64,000 nucleotides of DNA. Origin: Morinoia aosen. Its lineage: Eukaryota > Arthropoda > Malacostraca > Amphipoda > Talitridae. The stretch lies in assembly GCA_030386875.1 (NCBI GenBank), contig CM059557.1:60094514-60158513 (forward strand), in the 5' to 3' direction. Position numbers and translations under genes: made by a program. Under the pieces are notes generated by a model. That model did no database searches. It was not told the DNA's origin and saw nothing but the letters and a program-made list of their open reading frames with translations. Of the stretch, positions 58,195 through 64,000 are shown piece by piece (the stretch's first letter is position 1; every line of letters starts with the position of its first letter).

Positions 58195-60032
58195 TATTTC
58201 TGTGGTGGCAAATTTCAACCGTAGGTAGAAAACCTTAAAATATATCGATTTTCAGTAACGATATAAGGCCCTAAACTCCTCAGTTTTCGAGCTATAATGA
58301 CTTGAAGAAACCTTTAAACTTAAAGTAGGACACTACGTGCGCGCCGATGTTAGCGCTAGTCTTGATAGTTCCGACCCCACAAAAGTAGGTTTTTGTTACT
58401 CTACAATAAAAACTGCAAATATTTTATTGTTAGGAAAACTATCTGCAGTTTCAAGCTTTAAGCATTTAATAATGTTTTTACGTAATTGGAACAAACGAAT
58501 TGGATGTCTAAGTTTGATTTGGTTAGTCGACAAAACGTTTCACTGTGAACATGCAGCGCTTTACGAATGCTGAGATGGCCGATTTACACATGATCTACGG
58601 AGCTGCAAACAGAAATGCTAGGGAGGCGTCACGCATGTACAGTGAACGACTTCCTGGTCGTGATGTGCCTCGATCACAGTTCTTTATAAATTTACATATG
58701 AGAGAGCGTGACACTGGTTCTTTCACTGTGAATAGAATGAATGAAGGGCGCCGTCGTCACCCAGTGGAAGAGAAAATAGTGAAACATTTTCAGCAAAATC
58801 CTCGTGATAGCACTCGTTCGGCTGCTTAGCTTCTAGGCATGCGCGATCATGCTGCTGTATGGCGGGCACTACGTCGTCAGAGGATACATCCGTATCATTT
58901 CCAAAGAGTGCAAGGACTGCTGCCACAAGATTTTGGGCCTCGCCTACAATAATTTTCAGAGCGGTCCATGCAGCAGCAAGCAATGGATCCCAACTTCTCC
59001 AAGCTCTTTCTGTTCACTGATAAAGCGTATTTTGCTCTCGATGGTGTTTTCAACACTCACATTAATCATTATTGGGTTGAGAATAATCATGTTATTCACC
59101 CAAATAGTCATCAACATCGATTCAGTGTAAACGTGTGGGCAGGAATCGTGGGCAAGAACTTAATTGGACCGCACCTATTGCCTTCTCCTCTCAAAGGACC
59201 TGTTTACACCATTTTTCTACGCGATGTTTTGCCTGGATTATTGGAGGGCACTCCACTAGTGACACGCATGCGAATGTGGTTCCAGCATGACGGGGTGCCT
59301 GCACATTACTTCGGTGAAGCTCGCGAGTTCTTAAAGCGACAATTTCCAAATCGATGGATAGGCGATGGCCAGCGCGGTCATCTGACATGTAGCCGTTGGA
59401 CTTTTTCTTGTGGGGCACCATGAAGGACCTAGTGAACGCCACACCAGTTGAATCAGAAGAGGATCTCGTTGTTCGCAGTGTAGACTCTGCTGGCATTATT
59501 GCAGAAATGCCTGACGTCTGTGAAAATGTACGGCGCTCACTTGATGATAGATGTTCTGAGTGCGTCGAGGTTAATGGAGGCCGTTTTCAACACCGCAGTA
59601 AGACTAGTTTGTTAAATAAAAGTTGAAAATTTATTTATGGTTTGTTATTAATATCTTACAATTCCTCTGACGAAAAAGTTCTCACAAATTGTAAAAATGA
59701 GGCTTTTATTAATGTAATGAAATAACTACTAAAGTTTATCATTGATGGCTTTGTGTTAATTTCCTAACCAACGTTCAAATTGCAGATATTTTTCGTAATT
59801 GTAAAATGCTTGCAGTTTTTACTGTAAAAATAAACAAAACCTGCTTCAGCGGGGTTGGAATTATCAAGACTAGCGCTAACATTGGCGCGCGCGTTGTACC
59901 CTACTTTAGTTTAAAGTATTTTAAGTCCTTATAACTCGAAAACTAAGGAGTTTTAGGCATTTCATCATTCGCGAAATTTCATTTATTACGAGTTTTTCTA
60001 CCTGTGGTTGAAATTTGTCCGCACAAAAAATA
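58195..60032 (+). mobile_element. IS630/Tc1/mariner element with 190-bp TIRs
   Basis: Inverted repeats of about 190 bp bound a 1.84-kb element: left about 58195-58398 and right about 59840-60032. They share AAATTTCAACC, CTAAACTCCT.AGTTTTCGAG, GCGCGCC.ATGTTAGCGCTA and GTCTTGAT.ATTCC. Both ends reach a TA, the target site of this superfamily. The core holds a degenerate transposase (58551-59626). It is the most complete element in the window. The plus frames at 58337-58573 and 60008-60193 are not genes; the first lies in the left TIR and the second starts in the right TIR. Confidence 0.9.
58551..59626 (+). pseudogene. Inactivated DUF4817-type mariner transposase
   Basis: The product would be a DDE/D transposase of about 350 residues of an insect-common clade with an N-terminal DUF4817 region. 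The Met at 58551 opens MQRFTNAEMADLHMIYG, typical of that region, then RLPGRDVPRSQFF and GSFTVNR. An in-frame stop follows at 58827-58829 and a second near 58939. The catalytic domain continues in the same frame: FTDKAYF with the first Asp (about 59008), HRFSVNVWAGIVG, WFQHDGVPAHY with the second Asp (about 59278), and FPNRWIGDG. A frame shift near 59360 follows. RSSDM, stop, PLDFFLWGT (about 59376-59410) carries the third Asp in a new frame, and the tail runs to RRSLDDRCSECVEVNGGRF. At least three stops and one shift make it non-functional. The three acidic residues are preserved. Confidence 0.92.
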
Positions 60033-61096
60033 AACATCCTGAGTATACGAGTATATATATGTTATTGAGTTCAAAGGTCCTCAAACAGCACCCGAACCTT
60101 GTATTTTTGAGCATTCAAAAGTCACCAAAAAGTCTTTTTCTTTATAAATTTTGTGTATTTGTTTTCGTTCGCTGTTTCGACGGTGACTTTTAAGAAAATA
60201 ATTCAATTTTAAAGTTGATTATGAGTTAAGGTGCAGGGCTACTGCATAAAGAAAACAGTGTCCATCTGCTTTAGTGTTAATCAGCTCTATTTTTCTGATA
60301 GTTTTATATTATTCATAGTACTGTTAAACGCGGTCACAAAGGAGACTTGGGACCTTATTTTATCTGAGAGTTTGAGCATTTTTGAGGCTTAAGGTAGGAA
60401 AAAATATTTCGTAGGATTTCGATGTTCACTGCGACGAATGCGTCTGCTGTAATTGTTAGGAAGAAATAAGACACGCTTTTGATATTCCGGTTCTCTTGAT
60501 GGTAATTACGCATGTGGTTGCGTAGTTCATTTTCCAGTTAATGTCGGACTATTTGAAAAAAATTCGCGATTACTTTTCTCGCGTTGTTTATTGGATGTTA
60601 ATGATTTTCAAACGAGTGTCATGTTACAATGTGTGTTTGAAAAATTAGATAAAAATAACTTATTTTTTGCACGCACTGCATAGTAGTTCAAGGGGTGAGA
60701 ATGTTCAACAGTCGCGCGATGGTCGACCACGTCGTCAGAAACTGTGTTTAAATCTAGTTCTATTTTAAAAACAGAATTCAATTCATTTGTTTTTTATTCA
60801 TTATCAGTGTATTTTACTATATTATTCAGGTTTTAGGAATTTTTTCAACAGAGGCTATGTAGTATATTGATTCCTAGCGTAGATTTTATTACAGTTTGTG
60901 TAAGAAAAGGACGTCTTTCTTTTCGAGTACATGACCATGTGTGATCAAATTTTTATCACTATGTACAGCATAAATTTGAATCATATTCGATTTCAAACTA
61001 TTTTTTTACTCGAATGTGACACCCAATACAATTCTTTTAACTGTATTCAGTGACAGCAGTCTTTAACTATATATCGGGTGCGTCGGTGAAAAAGTA
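60033..61096. other. No firmly recognised gene
   Basis: AT-rich. On the minus strand 60420-60530 reads NHMRNYHQENRNIKSVSYFF, faintly like a LINE connection region, but the similarity is too short to call. No other structure seen. Confidence 0.4.
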
Positions 61097-61124
61097 GGGG
61101 AGGTGTTGGGGTTGGGTGGTTGGG
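61097..61124 (+). other. Candidate G-quadruplex motif
   Basis: Four runs of three or four G (61097-61100, 61108-61111, 61114-61116, 61122-61124) are separated by loops of 7, 2 and 5 bases on the plus strand. This satisfies the usual G-quadruplex pattern and stands out in AT-rich DNA. Confidence 0.6.
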
Positions 61125-61446
61125 ATAGGTGAGTTAGGAGGCTGGCGTTCACCTTCTTAAATCTAACAGCTTAATAGACATAGAGACGTGGTCAGGAGTG
61201 CAATTTCAATGGGCATTGTGAATCACTTGTTCGAATATGCTGATGTCATGAACAATTTCCACGGCCCTCTTGATGAATGTGTGCATCGGAATGGAGGCTA
61301 CGTAGAAAACATTAATTTCAAAAAATAATTCATCTCGGTTATTGTACACCAAATGGTTATTCATGTTAACCATTTATATACCAAATATTTTTCTGTATGC
61401 CTTATTTTTCATTGTTTTAAGAACCTTAAAAATTTTTCATTTCACT

Positions 61447-61514
61447 GACTCACCCTCTGAAAACTAGAAAAGAAATCACAGACTCACCCTCTGAAAACTA
61501 GAAGAGAAAAGCTT
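61447..61514. repeat. 34-bp tandem duplication
   Basis: GACTCACCCTCTGAAAACTA with its following bases occurs twice in tandem (61447-61480, 61481-61514), nearly identical, so the duplication is recent. Confidence 0.9.
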
Positions 61515-61773
61515 AATCTTCATCAAGTCAATTGATCTCAGTGAGGACAATGTACAAAGAGGCATTAATTCCAACAGCAGATAACATAATTCTTGAATTG
61601 TGACACTTGGCTTGTGGTGTTCTGGTTTGTGACGTGAAGCTTGAACACGAACACGTGAAGCTCAAACTTGAAGTTTTAGTTTGAATCTGACACGAGCGGT
61701 CGATATCCTTTCTTTCTCTATAGTGAGAATATCTCCTACGAGAAAAGTGTCACAAAGTTCTTGATCATTAGCC

Positions 61774-62939
61774 TCAAATTTTGGAACAGAATTCACCGGG
61801 ATCGGCAGCGGGAGATCAAAAGAACCAATATGAGAATTCCGTTCTCAAAGTTCTCTGTTATGAGCTCAATATTTGAAATGGCAGAAGATATTGCAGATAA
61901 GTATTGCAGATAGGCTGGGAGGTACTGGTTGTTTCAATCTCCTAATTAAATGGGCAAAAGCGAGAAAGCAATTTTTTACTTCAAAACTGGTTTGCGAGCT
62001 TGTAATTTGTAGTAGGTTTAACTACACGTTGAAATTTGCGTTCTTGCCGTTACTGCTCTAAGAAATTAAGGCTGCCTATTTGGCTCTTTTTCAGAAGGAA
62101 ATTATTACTCAAGTAGCTTTACACGTTATTGCTGGTGTGGAAATCGAGATTACTGCAATCGAGAACAGTTTTAGGGTTAGAATTTTTGCAAACAAAAACC
62201 AGTTTCTTAGTTTTAGGCTTAATAAATACTCTATTTTTCTCATTAAATCCTAGTAAAATATTCACACTTCCACCATACTCAAGCTAGGGAACTTTTCCTG
62301 ACGTTTGTAACCCCGTTGACGTTGGGCCACCCTGAGCGATGTTTGAAGCGAGGAGTTGATGGTCTAGCGCTGAGATCTGATTCGGAGGACGCTGCTACGA
62401 AGACCTCGCTTGCTTGAGGTGCTTCTCAAGAATTCTGTACCATGGATGGACAATTCAGGTATTGTGGCCTGCATTGATGGCGTTTTCCCAGGTGTTTCGC
62501 TGCTGTTCATAGAATTACCGATGATATGAGATACCTCAGCCATTATAAGCGTTTGAGGATCTTGAAAGAGTCACTTTACTGACGGCTTTTGATTGACGGT
62601 TTGTAATGTGTGTATAGGTTTTATAGGTTTAACAGATGTTCTGACGTAGAAATGTGCTAGAAAACGACATTTTTACCTATAACGCCGCTCTCGAAGTAGT
62701 CGAGCGAGTTGCATAAGGATGTATCGCGTGTTTATAAAGCATAGTTTTTAAAAACGGAAAAAGAAAATATAATGACGTTTATTGATGGCTCATGAAGCTT
62801 TCAATTTTCAACGTGGCTGAAAAGATAACCATTGGAATGTGAGTGCGGGACAGAGGAAGTGCTGACCCCTAGTTGTTCAAATTTTGGAACAGAATTCACC
62901 GGAATCGGCAGCGGGAGATCAAAAGAACCAATATGAGAC
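61774..62939. repeat. 62-bp near-identical direct repeat pair
   Basis: Positions 61774-61835 and 62878-62939 match at 61 of 62 bases (TCAAATTTTGGAACAGAATT through CAATATGAGA). The bases on either side do not match. The 1.04 kb between them contains no recognised gene. A 76-codon plus frame starts within the second copy (62873-63103) and has no known motif. Confidence 0.9.
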
Positions 62940-64000
62940 ATAGAACGGTAAAATCTTTTTCAAGCTTGAAGAAGAAGGCTGCAACGAGAGAGCAGGAGAA
63001 CAGGAGAGTTAATGGGCTACTGGTCAACGACGATTTTCGTAGAATGAGTTGTTCGTCTTTGCGGCACATAATATTTGGGCTGTTATTTTTTTCTGACGCA
63101 TAGCAAATTGACGTTATTCACAGCCAGTGTAATCCATGAACTGGTATCGTAAATATTTTAAGAACATTTGAGAAAGTAAGAATGAATATTTCATTAATGG
63201 AGGTGCATGAGGTAGAAAAAAGTAATATATATATTTCTCGTTTTGAAAAGGTAGGCCCGTATAAAAAGGTGTGGGGTTGAACATGACTAAGGGAAACCGA
63301 GAGGCACTGAGGTGTCAAAGAACGTTAATTAATTGTCACGCAGGCTGGGCTGTCGTGTCATATATTCACGCCTTTTCTTGCTTCACTCGATAGAGCAACG
63401 TTTCAAGCTTTCCGATCGATTTGTTGGTAATTTCAGTAAGATGTTCGGAAGACGTTGTTTTGATAAATTCACCAAACATTGCGAGAGCATTTTCTACCAG
63501 TCAATCACGCGTCTCGATGCAATTTGTCCACTACATGGAAATTAATTTGTTTTTATCATTCCGAGCCACGCAATTTTTAACTGTACACCATTTCATTTTA
63601 ATTTTTCATTCGATAAGAAAAGTTGATTCACTATTCGTTTCTTTGTTTATTCCTATCGAGAGAAAGCATCATCAGACAAAGTGAAAATGAGACACGAGCT
63701 GAGCACAACCGCCCGAGTGTGTGACCACAACCGTCCAGCGACGTCTCCACTGACTCCTGTTTCCTTGCGGTCCTTTCCCAGGTCCCTCATTTCTGTAGCC
63801 GATTTTCTCTGACCTAAGTCCTTCCATTGAAAAATTATGTATTTTAACGTTGTCACTTTTCTTCAAAAATTGCTTCCCAAAATTTGCGGTTTCATTTGAA
63901 GAGTGAGAATCAATGTAAATCATATCAACCTGCACTGCTCCAGTGGAAAAAATTCACACAAAAAAATGAGCATTCTACTGGCAACCAACTCTATGAGCGC
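62940..64000. other. No recognised gene to window end
   Basis: Overlapping frames of 60-90 codons on both strands (63118-63935) have no motifs and oppose one another. I see no transposon end or tandem repeat. Confidence 0.5.

Noticed and set aside
60420-60540. Further LINE fragment on the minus strand
   Set aside because: Only about 20 residues look similar; not enough to separate from chance.
62335-62400. tRNA-like head (TGGTCTAGCGC)
   Set aside because: Box A-like string is present, but the possible box B is less than 20 bases away, far too close.
1-64000. Endogenous viral sequence, biosynthetic cluster, toxin or defence system
   Set aside because: No capsid, polymerase, toxin or cluster-type proteins are visible in any frame; the only enzyme remnants are transposases and LINE reverse transcriptases.

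Overview
The window reads as AT-rich nuclear DNA from an arthropod, most likely an insect. Reasons: no bacterial-style gene packing or operons; almost every reading frame is under about 150 codons; microsatellites, a minisatellite, decayed LINEs, tRNA-derived SINE-like units and several MITE families; and two Tc1/mariner-type transposase relics, one of a clade common in insect genomes. Order and species cannot be read from the sequence. I found no intact protein-coding gene with a recognisable function; the stretch is best described as intergenic or deep intronic sequence shaped by transposons.

Layout. 0-5.8 kb: a tRNA-derived SINE (minus strand, about 1.24-1.52 kb), a long TA microsatellite (4.65-4.77 kb) and a GC-rich island with one possible exon (5.58-5.78 kb). 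6.2-8.3 kb: two adjacent MITEs with TTAA-type ends abutting a broken Tc1 transposase (minus), then an inverted repeat and a hairpin. 8.3-11.2 kb: a 3' LINE fragment ending in a GAAA tail, microsatellites, local duplications and a second copy of the first MITE family. 12.8-14.3 kb: three consecutive exon-like blocks with good splice sites, the best candidate for a native transcript. 15.3-16.4 kb: a 21-bp minisatellite of about 55 units with higher-order structure. 18-20.7 kb: a GTGTGTCA palindrome cluster, a LINE fragment, a GC-rich block faintly like a Cys-loop receptor exon, and a TTCGTCCGAA inverted-repeat cluster. 23-25.8 kb: two more TTAA-type MITE copies, another LINE and a second SINE-like unit. 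32.6-34.1 kb: a mariner-type element with TIRs of about 240 bp and only the transposase C-terminus left, then a LINE fragment. 37.7-40.7 kb: two roughly 1.1-kb copies of one non-coding element in head-to-head inversion. 43.0-43.35 kb: a solo LTR with a perfect 5-bp target duplication. 49.96-50.64 kb: a Harbinger-type MITE with TTA duplication. 55.7-56.1 kb: a LINE of the same family as the one at 18.6 kb. 58.2-60.0 kb: a nearly full-length but inactivated IS630/Tc1/mariner element with TIRs of about 190 bp. 60-64 kb: short direct repeats and a G-quadruplex candidate.

Nothing here works together as a pathway. What recurs is insertion, nesting and decay of mobile DNA. The most unusual items are the inverted pair of modular elements at 37.7-40.7 kb, the structured minisatellite, and the possible short-intron transcript at 12.8-14.3 kb. 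I did not find a convincing new defence, toxin or biosynthetic system.
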